A stretch of 64,000 nt of DNA, taken from positions 291,007 to 355,006 of the forward strand of contig CAUYUJ010011292.1 in NCBI GenBank assembly GCA_963575745.1. Direction: 5' to 3'. Of this stretch, positions 20,215 to 31,215 are shown one piece after another (the first letter of the stretch is position 1; every line of letters begins with the position of its first letter). The DNA is from Prorocentrum cordatum (lineage: Eukaryota > Sar > Dinophyceae > Prorocentrales > Prorocentraceae). A model generated the notes under the pieces. That model searched no databases. It saw only the letters and a list, made by a program, of their open reading frames with translations, and had not been told where the DNA came from. The position numbers and the translations under genes are program-made.

Positions 20215-21850
20215 GGCTGCAGAAAGGCCGGCGTAAGAATGGGTAGGCTGACAGGAGTCGTTTTGCTTTTGTTTTTGTTGGTGGTGGTTGCTCGTTGTGT
20301 TTTTTTCCATAGTGTCGTGTTTTCACGAGGAGGAGGTGTAGGAGGAAAGGAGTACGAAGAGGAATGATTCCAATCTGGCTGTTTTTTTTGTACTGGCAAG
20401 GGGAAACCAACGCCATTTTTTTGTTTGTTTGATTTCTTGGTGTTGTAAGCGTGGGTGGGCTGTCAGCGGTCGTTTTGATGATGTTGTTTGTTGGTGGTGG
20501 TTGCACGTTGTGTTTTCCATACTGTTTCCCCATGGTTTCTTGATGTTGTTTTGTGTTCTTGTGCGTTTTTGGGTTCGGGGTATCTGTCTGTCGTTGAAGA
20601 GGGAGATGGAGGAAGGAGATGGAGGAGGAAGTGAATACGAGGAGGAAGGACTTCGACTACAAACTGGCTGTTTTTTGTGTACCGGTAAGGGGAAAATAAC
20701 GCTATTTTTTTTGTTTGTTTGATTTCTTGGTGTTGTAGGCATGGGTAGGCTGTCAGGGGCCGTTTTGATGTTGTTGTTTGTTGGTGGTGGTTGCACGTTG
20801 TGTTTTCCATATTGTTTCCCTATAGTTTCTTGATGTTGTTTTTTGTTCTTGTGCGGCATCTGTCTGTCGTCAAGGAGGGAGATGGAGGAGGAGAGGGAGA
20901 CGAGGAGGAGGAGGTGTAGGAGGAAAGGGGTACGAGGAGGAAGGATTTCGATTTCAAACTGGCTGTTTTTTGTGTACTGGTAAGGGGAAACTAACGCTAA
21001 TTGTTTTTTTAAGTTTCTTGGTGTTGTAAGCGTGGGTACGCTGACACGGGTCGTTTTGATGTTGTTTTTGTTGTTGGTGATTGCACGTTGTGTTTTCCAT
21101 ATTGTTTCCCTATGGTTTCTTGATGTTGTTTTCAGTTTTTTGTATGTTTTTGGGTTCGGGGTATTTGCTTGTCGTTGAAGAGGGAGATGGAGGAGGAGAG
21201 GGGGACGAGGAGGATATGTAGGAGGAAAGGAGTACGAGGAGGAAGGACTTCGACTTCAAACTGGCTGTTTTTTTGTGTACTGGTAACGGGAAACTAACGC
21301 CATTTTTTTTTTTTGTTTGTTTTTTCTTGGTGTTGTAAGCATGGGTAGGCTGTCAGGGGCCGTTTTGATGTTGTTGTTTGTTGGTGGTGGTTGCACGTTG
21401 CGTTTTCCATACTGTTTCCCAATGGTTTCTTGATGTTGTTTTCTGTTCTTCTGCATTTTTGGGTCCGGGGGTATCTGTCTGTCGTTAAGGAGGGAGATGG
21501 AGGAGGAGAGGGAGACGAGGAGGACGTGTAGGAGGAAAGGAGTACGAAGAGGAACGGCTCCAAACTGGTTGTTTTTTTTGTGTACTGGTAAGGGGAAACT
21601 AACGCCAATTTGTTTTTTGAGTTTCTTGGTGTTGTAAGCGTGGGTGCGCTGACAGGGGTTGTTTTGATGTTGTTTTTGTTGGTGTTGGTTGCACGTTGTG
21701 TTTTCCATGCAGTTTCCCCATGGTTTCTTGATGTTGTTTTGTGTCTTGTGCGTTTTTGGGTCCGGGGGTATCTGTCTGTCGTTAAGGAGGGAGATGGAGG
21801 AGGAGAGGGAGACGAGGAGGACGTGTAGGAGGAAAAGAGTAGGATGCAGA
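20215..21850 (+). repeat. Satellite of about 290-310 bp units, five to six copies
   Basis: The anchor TGTTTTCCAT recurs at 20511, 20801, 21091, 21401 and 21699 (spacings 290, 290, 310 and 298 bp), and a diverged first copy lies near 20305. Each unit combines a T/G-rich half (GTTGTTTGTTGGTGGTGGTT) with a GA-rich half (GGAGATGGAGGAGGAG) and a CAAACTGGCTG segment. The minus-strand frames of 115-198 codons repeat with the unit and are not genes. Confidence 0.9.
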
Positions 21851-22130
21851 GGGATGCGGAGGAACGAGCGCAGCGTATAGGCGCTATCACCAGGTTGTCA
21901 TGGAGCGTTTATTCGCACTTCCGCTTGCATTATAGATAATCACGTAAGCTCGGATGTCATTGGGCTAAGTGAGGGTGACCGCGAGAGCGCCCTAACGGAC
22001 GACAGGCCGTCCCAAGGGACGGCCTCCCTGATATCTTTTTGCCTTCGATTCCAGGGGTAACGGATGCAGAGCGCCCTGCCGCTGTATTCATGCCGTTGTC
22101 ATTGATCGTTGCTGCCGTGGTGGTTCGAAA
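21851..22130 (+). promoter_or_regulatory. Upstream region of the RCC1-like gene, with a 9-bp palindrome
   Basis: GGCCGTCCC-AA-GGGACGGCC is a perfect palindrome at 22005-22024, about 107 bp before the start codon. CCTAAC-GGAC just before it belongs to the same TCC-N4-GGA string class seen at 24629 and 24939. No TATA box is evident, as is usual for dinoflagellates, and no spliced-leader relic was found here. Regulatory function is only a possibility. Confidence 0.35.
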
Positions 22131-23447
22131 ATGTTTTTGAATGCTGGCTTGAATGCGATGTCCGCTTGTGGAAAGAACCGCACGGTCTTCCTTAAGAGCG
22201 ACTGTACAGCAGTTGATTGTGGAGCAGACTGGTACTTCGAAAACCGTTGGCGTCGACACTTGGGCATCGAACGCTGTGCTCTTCCAGTGGTGGCGTCGAC
22301 ACAGGTGGCGTCGATACTTGGGTTTGGTCAACACCTCATTCCAGACTTGCCCCCGGGATTGATATACGCACAAATTGCAGTAGGCCGTACTCATACTGTG
22401 TTGCTGAGAAGCGACGGCACTGTTGTGACTTGCGGGCGTAATCCACACAACCAACAGGCTATCCCAGCGCTGGGAGCAGGCTTGCGATACGTCCACGTCG
22501 CGGAGGGCAATGACAGCACAGTGGTTCTGAGAAGCGACGGCGTGGCAGTATTCCACTGTTTCTTTCTCGGGTGTTGTAGTTGGCGCGTATTGGACCCGCC
22601 GCGGGAAGGGGTAGCCTTCGTACAAGCTGCTCTTGGAAACATGCACTTGGCATTGCTTAGGAGCGACGGTCAGGTCACTGCAGACGGCGACAATGTGTAC
22701 AAACAGTGCGACATTCCAATCATTAGTCCAATTCATTACATGCAGGTTGCCGCGGGTGAGAACCATACAGTCCTGCTCGTGAGCGACGGCCGCGCCATTG
22801 CAATCGGAGACAATGAGCGTCGTCAATGTGATATTCCTCCATTGAGCCCAGGATTGCGCTACACGCAGGTATCCGCTGGGGGGAGACATAGTGCATTGCT
22901 CAGGAGCGACGGCACTGCCGTCGTCTGTGGTGATTTGTGGGAAAATCCTTTTCACGAGTGGGATGATTACGGTAGTCTGACATTCGAACCTGACGAGGGC
23001 CATCGCTACGTGCACATAGCCTCTGGCATTGAACATGTAATTTGTTACAGGAGCGACGGCACTGTCCATTGTGAAGGGCGCAGCGATTGCGCCTGCGGAG
23101 AGATTCCAGAGTTGGGTCCGGGGTTGAGTTACGTCCCTGACTTGGTGCCGCCACTGCTTTTGCAAGCATCTTTCGAAAGAGAATCAGCGCGTTTCCTTGC
23201 AATTGGTGGAGAGGAGCGCTGCAGAATCCAAGCGCGGCCAGATGTGCCGGTCGGAGACATCTACCTTCAGCTTGTGGCCGCGCTCCGCGGCGGCAGACTA
23301 GGACTTGGAATTAGGCAAGTCGATGCCATTATACCTGGTGGCCGGCTGCTGAGCAACCACTCGAGTCGCGAGACAGTGGCTGGCGCGTTCGGCCTCAGAC
23401 GAATGCGCTTGCATGGCAAGCGCAAGTTTCATGCGTGTTGGAAGTGA
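22131..23447 (+). CDS. RCC1-repeat beta-propeller protein with ubiquitin-like C-terminus
   Basis: This intact single-exon frame encodes 438 residues. Seven repeats of about 40-50 residues each contain a variant of xLLRSDGxxVxxG (SDG or SDC at residues 23-25, 94-96, 136, 179, 219, 260 and 309) with hydrophobic/aromatic V-x-V-A-x-G strands between, the pattern of RCC1-type seven-bladed propellers. Residues about 350-425 switch to a different fold: a hydrophobic start, CRIQARPDVPVGDIYLQL, then VDAIIPGGRLLS, which resembles a ubiquitin-like domain. RCC1 propellers bind proteins, chromatin or small GTPases; dinoflagellates have many such genes, and the partner here is unknown. The antisense 402-codon frame is a shadow. 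The start at 22131 is the first in-frame ATG; two later ATGs are possible starts. Confidence 0.8.
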   Translation: MFLNAGLNAMSACGKNRTVFLKSDCTAVDCGADWYFENRWRRHLGIERCALPVVASTQVASILGFGQHLIPDLPPGLIYAQIAVGRTHTVLLRSDGTVVTCGRNPHNQQAIPALGAGLRYVHVAEGNDSTVVLRSDGVAVFHCFFLGCCSWRVLDPPREGVAFVQAALGNMHLALLRSDGQVTADGDNVYKQCDIPIISPIHYMQVAAGENHTVLLVSDGRAIAIGDNERRQCDIPPLSPGLRYTQVSAGGRHSALLRSDGTAVVCGDLWENPFHEWDDYGSLTFEPDEGHRYVHIASGIEHVICYRSDGTVHCEGRSDCACGEIPELGPGLSYVPDLVPPLLLQASFERESARFLAIGGEERCRIQARPDVPVGDIYLQLVAALRGGRLGLGIRQVDAIIPGGRLLSNHSSRETVAGAFGLRRMRLHGKRKFHACWK

Positions 23448-23499
23448 TTTCTTTATCTTATTCGACATGCGTCGCCTGCGCAGGCACGCGCGCCAGCGC

Positions 23500-24165
23500 G
23501 GGCGCCTGGGCCCGAAGCCGAGTGCGGACGGTCGCGCCCCGCGGCAAGTTCTGACGGCGCAGAGTATTTTTCACGATAGCGCGACGATGGCGCCCGAGGC
23601 CCAGTGCGGACGGCCGCGTCCGATGGCGAGTCCGCGTTCATGAATTCTCTTGTCGCATCCATTACATGAGCGAACGCAAGTTGCTACTTTTCCTCGTGCA
23701 ATTCTCCTCCCTCTGAGCTGCGTCCAGTTAACAGTCGCCTGACCTTTTTCGGCCTGATGCCCAGCGCGGACGGCCCCGCACCTGCATTGCCCAGGGTTGG
23801 CCCGATGCCAAGTGCGGACGGTCCAGTAGGATATTTTTTCAGCCCGATGCCCGGCGCGGACGGCCCCGCCCCCTGCACTATCCTAGGTAGGGATGGCCCT
23901 GCCGGAAGAGAAGTAGCTGCTGTAGCCTACTGAGACCCAATGCCACGTGCTGACGGTCCTGTAACCGGTGTCTTGATTCGATTGCCCAGTGATCGCTGTT
24001 GTTGTTGTTGTTGATTCTTCTCGTTGCGTGAGCGAGCGCGATCTGCCGTCCCGCGCGATGCCAAGTCCTGACACATGTTTTCCAGATGGCTTCGGCCGGA
24101 ATGTTTCGGCCTGATTGCCAGTGCCCGCGGCCTCCATCGGCGGCCACTCCCAGGGCCACTTTTTC
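23500..24165 (-). repeat. Dispersed motif GCCCGATGCCNAGYGCGGACGG
   Basis: Copies lie near 23511, 23594, 23754, 23801, 23851, 23935 (CACGTGCTGACGG) and two decayed ones near 24056 and 24112. On the minus strand they read GPSALGIG or close variants, giving a 64-codon frame at 23684-23878. Spacing is irregular (about 45-160 bp). A short TTG array is at 23997-24012. I see no gene. Confidence 0.7.
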
Positions 24166-25460
24166 AGGAGGCGATGGGGGAAAAGAGAGGGGGGAGGGGG
24201 GGCGGGGGAAGGGGAGGAGGAGGAGGAAAACAAAGGATGATAATGACCAGGAAAACGATGGATGGAGAAACTGGCGGAGGACGAGGAAGAGGAGGAGGGC
24301 TACAGCACCCCAGGACGACTACAGCCTGTTCACAGACAGGCTCGGCTCCAACGCGGGGATCAACTTCGATCGGCGCAACGCTTGCGTTTATAGAAAAAAA
24401 GACCGGGAGGGGGGGGGAGAAGGCGAAAAAGAATTGAGGAGAACGTGTTTCACCTCTCTAACAGGACTTCTTATACGACTACATATGGATCGGAGTCGGT
24501 GTAGTCGAGTGACCGCGGATGCATTCTGCATGAGGCAACAAAGCAAATCATATTTGCCATCCATCATGATCGTCGTCTTAGTTGTCGTCTTCCATTCCAC
24601 ATTCATTGTCGTCCTCCTTCGCCGCCCCCGTTGTCCTGACGGACAACGCAGCATCAAACTTCGTAGCATTTGGGTTGAGAAAAGTCAGATGTCTGGAAAG
24701 GGAAGGGGATGGGGAGGAGGAGGAGGAGGAGGAATAGGAGGAGAAGGAGCTGGAAAGGGGGGGAAGGAGGAGGAGGAGGAGAAGGAGGAGGAGGAGAGGG
24801 ACGGAGACAGAACCGAGAGCTTGGTCACGCCGAGCGGCACGGGGTCTGGATATTGAGAAGGTGGGCCCAGTTGTCAACTACGACGCACATTTGCAAAGAG
24901 TTGGAAAACAGTTTCATCATTGTCACCTCGTCATCTTCGTCCTAACGGACAGCGCTGCGCCGGGCTTCGTGCTTTGTCCTAACGGACAGCGCTGCGCCGG
25001 GCTGCGCGCTCGAATTTTTTCATTGCCATTCCCAAAGGGCCTCCGGATGTCCTGGCGACTTCCCCGAAGCCGGTTTTTCATATTGGATCCATTTCTGGTG
25101 GTCCCAGGGCCCGTTGAGAGGCTCCGAAAACCGAAAACGGCCGAAAATCAGCTGCTCCATTTCTTTTGGAGCATCGGAGTCCCCCCTTTCTCATTGCTCA
25201 TCCTTCTCTCTGCCCATCCTTCTCTTTGCTTTTCTACTCTCGTGCCCCCCCGCCCCAAGGAGGAGGAGGAGGAGGAGGAGGAGGAGGAGGAGGAGGGGGA
25301 GGAGGAGGAGGAGGAGAAGGAGAAGGAGGAGGAGGAGTGGAGAAAAGAGAGGAAAAGGAGTGCAAGGAGGGAGGAGGGGAGGATGAGGAGGAAGGAGGAA
25401 GGAGGAAGGAGGAAGGAGGGAAGAGGAAGAGGAGGAGGGGGAGGGGAATAAGGCAGGAGG
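24166..25460 (+). repeat. GA-rich region with GGA arrays and a small tandem duplication
   Basis: GGA/GGGA-rich DNA occupies 24178-24300, 24690-24820 and 25257-25450. Between them are a palindrome at 24629-24648 and two 36-bp tandem units at about 24937-25008 (GTCCTAACGGACAGCGCTGC). The frames at 24086-24856 and 24861-25451 are Glu/Gly/Arg-rich and lack domains. I treat the whole stretch as non-coding. Confidence 0.7.
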
Positions 25461-26238
25461 GGGGAGAGGGCTTCGCCTTCACTTTTCAAATTCTGAACGC
25501 TTCGCGCTACCCCGCGAGCCCATTCAGAAACGACGCCCAGGCGAGTTGAGTTGATCAGATATATCTAACAGCTACAGAGGACCTGCCGCTATCATTCGTT
25601 AAAAATATTAGGGGTATTTCTTGGAAGGTGTGTTGGAGGCTTCTTCGGGTGTCTGGGGATCCTCTTAGCAGACCTCGGAGATCTCCTTGACGCTCTTGGG
25701 GAGTTCTTGGGGGCACGTTGGAGACCTCTTCGCCGCTTCTTCAGGCCCCGCCCTCGGTCCTGGGGGGACTGGATAAAGAGAGTGGTAAACCCTCCCTGAA
25801 GAGGAAACAGAGAGTTGGAAGAGAAGCTGTCCTAGCCCTCGTACGCTCAGAGGCTGGTGGAGCCAGCGAAGCGCGGCGATACGGGCTCGATTATCAACCT
25901 GCCTGCGGCAAGTCCCGCCACCGTGCGAGTCCAGCGTGCCCGGCGGCTCTCGTTCCAATGAGGACGGGAGGCCGTGCTCGCGAGGGATGAACAACAAGGT
26001 AATGATGATGAGGCCGGCACTCGCGGGTTCTACCGCGTTCTTACGCGGCAAGGGCACGGCGGCGGAAATATCAAACCCGCCCCCCTGCGAACACATTTTA
26101 AGACAAATATCGCGCCGGGCTCGATCTCCACGTCTTCTCGCACCCCACTGGGGCGCGATTTGTGGGAGTTCCAGAAATGGAACAAGGAGTCATTTGCATT
26201 TCGTTGCCACGGAAAAATCCGCGTTCTATTTTCTCTTT
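25461..26238. other. Complex spacer before the CT array
   Basis: No convincing gene. Between 25610 and 25745, GGAGGCTTCTTCGG, GAGATCTCCTTGACGCTC and GGAGACCTCTTCGCC form a loose tandem of about 30-50 bp. The frames of 90-143 codons on both strands have no recognised motif. Confidence 0.4.
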
Positions 26239-26663
<425 letters not shown>

Positions 26664-26689
26664 TCTGTCTCTATGGACCAGCGCGCCAG

Positions 26690-29221
26690 CGAGCTGTGAA
26701 CATCACGGTGCTCCCCGAGCCGCAGAACATTAACTACGTGGAGCATGTGCGGCGATACTCACCCGTCGGGGCTACCTACCCAGACCACGCCTTCGAGCAC
26801 GTCTATCAGGGCTGGCGGCGGCCCGACGTGCCCACCATCCCCCCCGACGCCCGCCCGCTCTCGAGAGCCGACCAGCAGCGCTACCAACAGCACCTGCAGC
26901 GCACCCTGCAGCGCGACCAACGCGACGCAGGTCAGCCGAGCACGCCACGCAACCGCTCCCCCGCGCGCGTCCCGACAGGCGACAGCGCGGTGTACGGCGG
27001 GGGCGCCGCCTACCACCGTGGCCCCATTGGCGCCAGGCCCGCGGCGGCAGGAGCAGCCGCCTCCAGCTACGGCCATGCCCCCCACGCCAGGGTGCACCCA
27101 GCGGTCATCGGCTACCCGCGTGCACTCGCGCAGGCTCCCCCACGGGCCACCTCGCCCGTGCCTGGGTCCACGCGTGCCTGGGGCCTTTACCCAGGCCGCC
27201 ACGACAGCACCCCCAGCAACCAGCCCGCAGTGGTAACCCCTGCGGCTTCAGCCCAGGGGGCTGCACCAAGCCGTGGCAGGACAGGGCGCCCTGAAGGATG
27301 GCGCGATGCGAACGTGCGTGCCTGGCAACCGCGCCAACGCACGCCCCCGCCAAACGTGGCCGCAGCGCTGCGCCCTGCCCAGGCAAAACCTGCCCCACCT
27401 GAGCGCGAGCGGCAGCCGCTCGCCCCGCTCGTCCTCACGCACACCCAGGCGCACCACAGCGCCTCCCCGCGGCACAGCGAGGGTAGCGCCCATCACGTCA
27501 GCCCCCGCCCTGACGCCGTCGACCCTGACCAGGCTGCAGCCTCGGCGGCGGGCGGCACAGGCGGCTCCCGCCAGCCCAGCCCAACACCCTGCGCAGCGCC
27601 GATCCGCTCCCCGAGCAGGGCGGACTCTGCGCGCGCTAACGCCCAGGCGACCTCGCCACGCGACCGCCACACGGGCGGGCGCGTCCCGCGCAGCCGGTCC
27701 TGCAGCCGCCACAGCTCGCGCAAGGCCCCTGGGAGCTCCACGAGCTCGCCGCCGCGCGAGACTCAGGCTGATGCCCAAGCCCCCGAGGTGGTGCCACGCT
27801 TCGGTGTCAGTGCCACCGAACCTGGCCAGGTCGACCTCGAGCCGACGCCGTCCACGGACCAGGAGATGCCGCCGCCCACCCGCGTTGTCGCCCCCATCGG
27901 CGAGGCGCCGACCTTCGACCCCTTCAAGAACAAGTACCGCGTCAAGGACCTCGCGGCGGGCTTCGGCGGCGGCTCACCGCTCTCTCCTCAGAGTCGTGGC
28001 GGCGCCCCCGCCACCTCAGCCGCTGCCGCGGCAGCGGCGGCCCCGCGCGGAGTCAGCCCTGTCCGCAACGCGTGCCTCACGGCAGCGGGCATGGACGAGG
28101 CTCAGCGCCAGGCCACCGACCGCGCTGCTCGAGCTGTTCCACCCGATGCTGCTCATCACGATACTGACGGGGCGGGCGCGCCGCCGCAGGACGGACCAGC
28201 GGCGTCGCGTGCGCAGTATATGCGCGCGCGTTGCGCCGCTGCCGCGCCGAGCTGCCGCCGCTGGTTTGCTTGTGCTCTTGTGTTCGGCAGGACGGATCGA
28301 GGAGTCGCCTCCCTCTCCCTCTGCTGCCGTCTCACCCCCCCTCCCCCCGCCCCCCGCGGTACAGGAGTGAGGAGGATTTTTCGAGGCAGTTTTGCCGATG
28401 TTTACGAACCCCCCCTGGCGCAGTGTCGACCATGCCTCGCCTATACTTCTGGCCTGACGGCGGCTTCAGCCCCGTTCAAGCCAATCTGCAGGGACGCCAT
28501 GGGCTCCTACTGTGGCCAAGTCTTCTACCTGGGTGAGGGCCAGGCTGCCCTCCACCGCGCGGGGCGTGCCAACCCCAGCTCCACCGACGGAGACGGGCCA
28601 GGTCGCTCCATCCACCTCGTCAGCCTCAACATCACGAGTCTCCCAGCGAACTGGCCAACCATCACCGCTCTAGGTGTCGACCACAACGCCGCAGTCATAG
28701 CGCTGCAGGAGACCCGACATGCCAAGCCTACCAGACAAGCCATCGCTACCGACGCCGCCAATCCACACCACGGGGGATATCAGGCCAGTCTGGGATCTGA
28801 CCTGGATCTGGCGCGAGCCCAGCGCAAAGCGGCGCACGGCGGCACAGACCACGCGGTCGAGGGCAACACTGGCGCCTCGGGAGGGGTCCCCATCCTCTCT
28901 AAGGACGCCATCGTCGACTCCACCGTAGACGACGCAGCGTCCTGTATCGCCACCCTCAAGGCCAAGAAAAGATGGCACGAGGCCTTCCTCCCGCTCTGCA
29001 CCCAGCACCGCCGCAGGCGGCGACGAAACAACCACGGGCCCGCTGGGATCTACATTGCGAGCCTCTACGGGGTCGCTGGAGGAGACAGCGCCGATTTGTT
29101 TCGGCTTGCTGACTGCGCCGCCGCGAGGGTCGGCTCAGCCCCGTATTTCATTTGCATGGACGCCAACACGAACATCGACGACAATCCACACCTGCTGCAC
29201 ATGATGCAGCGGATCGTCTGA
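26690..29221 (+). CDS. LINE-1 ORF1-like region fused to endonuclease N-terminal half
   Basis: The open frame enters from the CT array without its own ATG, so the true start is lost or lies elsewhere. About 480 residues are Pro/Ala/Arg/Ser-rich and disordered, with a short conserved-looking block FDPFKNKYRVKDLAAGFGGG near 27920-27975. After a region of doubtful coding value (28210-28600), the AP endonuclease starts at about 28611 with VSLNITSL, LQETRH (Glu at 28709-28711), GGVPILSK and MDANTN (around 29156). In AP endonucleases the Asn in the first motif, this Glu and the D-x-N pair bind metal and substrate. The frame ends at TGA 29219-29221 before the final motifs, which continue in another frame. 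Confidence 0.7.
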   Translation, partial: RAVNITVLPEPQNINYVEHVRRYSPVGATYPDHAFEHVYQGWRRPDVPTIPPDARPLSRADQQRYQQHLQRTLQRDQRDAGQPSTPRNRSPARVPTGDSAVYGGGAAYHRGPIGARPAAAGAAASSYGHAPHARVHPAVIGYPRALAQAPPRATSPVPGSTRAWGLYPGRHDSTPSNQPAVVTPAASAQGAAPSRGRTGRPEGWRDANVRAWQPRQRTPPPNVAAALRPAQAKPAPPERERQPLAPLVLTHTQAHHSASPRHSEGSAHHVSPRPDAVDPDQAAASAAGGTGGSRQPSPTPCAAPIRSPSRADSARANAQATSPRDRHTGGRVPRSRSCSRHSSRKAPGSSTSSPPRETQADAQAPEVVPRFGVSATEPGQVDLEPTPSTDQEMPPPTRVVAPIGEAPTFDPFKNKYRVKDLAAGFGGGSPLSPQSRGGAPATSAAAAAAAAPRGVSPVRNACLTAAGMDEAQRQATDRAARAVPPDAAHHDTDGAGAPPQDGPAASRAQYMRARCAAAAPSCRRWFACALVFGRTDRGVASLSLCCRLTPPPPAPRGTGVRRIFRGSFADVYEPPLAQCRPCLAYTSGLTAASAPFKPICRDAMGSYCGQVFYLGEGQAALHRAGRANPSSTDGDGPGRSIHLVSLNITSLPANWPTITALGVDHNAAVIALQETRHAKPTRQAIATDAANPHHGGYQASLGSDLDLARAQRKAAHGGTDHAVEGNTGASGGVPILSKDAIVDSTVDDAASCIATLKAKKRWHEAFLPLCTQHRRRRRRNNHGPAGIYIASLYGVAGGDSADLFRLADCAAARVGSAPYFICMDANTNIDDNPHLLHMMQRIV

Positions 29222-31215
29222 AGGTACACCAGACCACACCATGCACACATATGGCAATATCCCTGACTGGGACCGCGTCACCAAGTGCCCCCGCACTTCG
29301 CGCATCGATTACATCATCGCCAACCAAGCGGCGCGATCCCTTGTCACCGACTTATGCTATCTGCGTGACTTGCCAGCGAAGTCCCATGTTGGCCTGCAGG
29401 TCACGCTCGACCTTAGCCGCCTCGACCATACGGCCCGACGCCTTCTTGCCCCCACGCCTTACCCTCCTAACGACGGAGCGCACGAGGGCCACGAACTTCA
29501 GGCTTTAGGGACCCTCATCGCAGGGCGATACCATGACCGCATGGAGCAGGCCGACACACGCGACGATGTGGAACGCATGTTCGCCCTGGCAAACGAGGCC
29601 AGCCATGAGTACCATCTCACCCGGCTGCGCGACCTGCCACCTCCACCGCCAGACCACCCAAAAAAGAAGCCCCCTACCATGCACGGGCTCACACCCACGT
29701 TCGAGGAGCGACCCGCTGTCCCCCGCGCCTTTCCCACCTACGGAGCTTCCACGATCCACATGAACCGCCTTCGCAAGCTCCATCGGCAACTTTGTGAGCT
29801 TCGCTTCATCGGACAGCACCATCATATCGACTACCGTGCTATCCCGCCGTACCTGGCGCAGCGCATCGACTGCACGTGGACCGCAGCCCGCCTTCTCTGC
29901 CACAAGCTGCGCCCCACGGTCCTCCTGGCCTTTCCCGAGGCCTGGGCCCCCGACGTGCCAGCGCCACGCGGAGAGCACCTGGACCGTCTGATCCAAAACC
30001 TTGACTCAGAGCTGGCGCGACGTGCAAACCGAGTCAAAGCTGAACGCATCAAGATTTGGGCTGAGGGTGTCCGCGAGCCAAGCGGGCGAAAGGCGGCCAT
30101 ATACGCACGGGCTGCCGACTGCTCGCCCACGGCGTATCTCCGCACGCCTACCACTCCCGACGATGCACAGCTCCACTGCGACACCACCGCCTTCAACCCT
30201 GACCAAGCTTGCACGGACGATAGTGATGCCGACACCGACGCCGGCGGCTTCAGCCCCAGCGACGGTAGTTCGCTCGACACGGACAACGACGAAGGCCACA
30301 CTCGTGACCCACCACCTGCCCAGGTCCCCGACGCCCTCCCCGCCAACGCCATTGTTGCCAATACCAAAGACATGCTTAAGCTCATGGTCGACACCTGGGA
30401 GCCCATCTTGGGCAGGTACCGCGCTCGCGCAGGCCATGACGCCGAAGCTATGCCGACGTGGGCAGACTTCTACGACGAGTACCGACAAGAGCTGCCTACG
30501 CCATCACCAGCAGCCCCTTTCCACCTCACCGACGACCAACTCATCCACTTCATTCGCACCCGTTCACCGCGCCGCGCGGGGGGACTCGACGGCTGGACAA
30601 CTAAGGAGGCTAAGGAGTTACCCGACGACATCCTTCGCCTCTTCGCCAGCGTCTTACGTGCTATGCAACGCACTGGCACCATCCCAGAGCCCCTCCTACA
30701 CGTGCCAAACCCGTGCCTCCGAAAAGGCCGAGGGGAACTCCCGACGGACCAACGACTTCTCTCGGTTCTTTCCGTTTGGATGTACGCGTGGGAAGCGCCA
30801 GCCTACCGTAGCCTCACGGACTGGCGGAAAGGATGGACCCACGCCACGAGCTTCGGCGCTGTTCCCAAAGCCACCATTGGGGATGTCAGCACCTCTCTCG
30901 CCCTGCGCATCGAGCACGCCAGGGCTTTACTCCTCCCCTTAGCTGGAGCTGCCCTTGACCGACAGAAGTGCTTCGACTACCTCATCACGGACATCTGCCT
31001 TAACCTTGCGCTGCACGCGGGGTGCCCTCAAGACATCGTCACTGTCCGCCGAAATTTCTACAGACACCACAAACGCTACATCCGCATGAACGGAGCGTAC
31101 TCTAAGGACTTGGCCAGGACCAACGGTCACCTCCAGGGAAGTTCGTGGTCCCTGGACGACATCGAGCTGCTCATGTGCGTGTGGACAAAGAGGCAGCTCG
31201 ATACGTTCCTCGATC
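29222..31215 (+). CDS. LINE-1 endonuclease C-terminus and reverse transcriptase (first part)
   Basis: The frame starting at ATG 29241 carries SRIDYI (about 29297-29314) and SHVGLQV, the last endonuclease motifs, where the usual S-D-H is S-H-V. A linker follows, then RT: GGLDGW near 30580, RT motifs 1-2 (NPCLRKGRGELPTDQRLLSV), motif A with ALDRQKCFDYL (Asp at 30957-30959) and the motif B block NGHLQGSSWS near 31120-31148. The same frame stays open to 31808, but the RT continues in another frame from about 31215. The N-terminal link to 29221 needs a frameshift. Confidence 0.75.

Noticed and set aside
20323-21890. Repeated minus-strand ORFs of 115-198 codons
   Set aside because: They repeat with the ~295-bp satellite unit and begin or end at different points in each unit.
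21957-23165. 402-codon minus-strand ORF
   Set aside because: It lies exactly antisense to the RCC1-repeat gene; the repeated sense codons explain its length, and its translation shows no domain.
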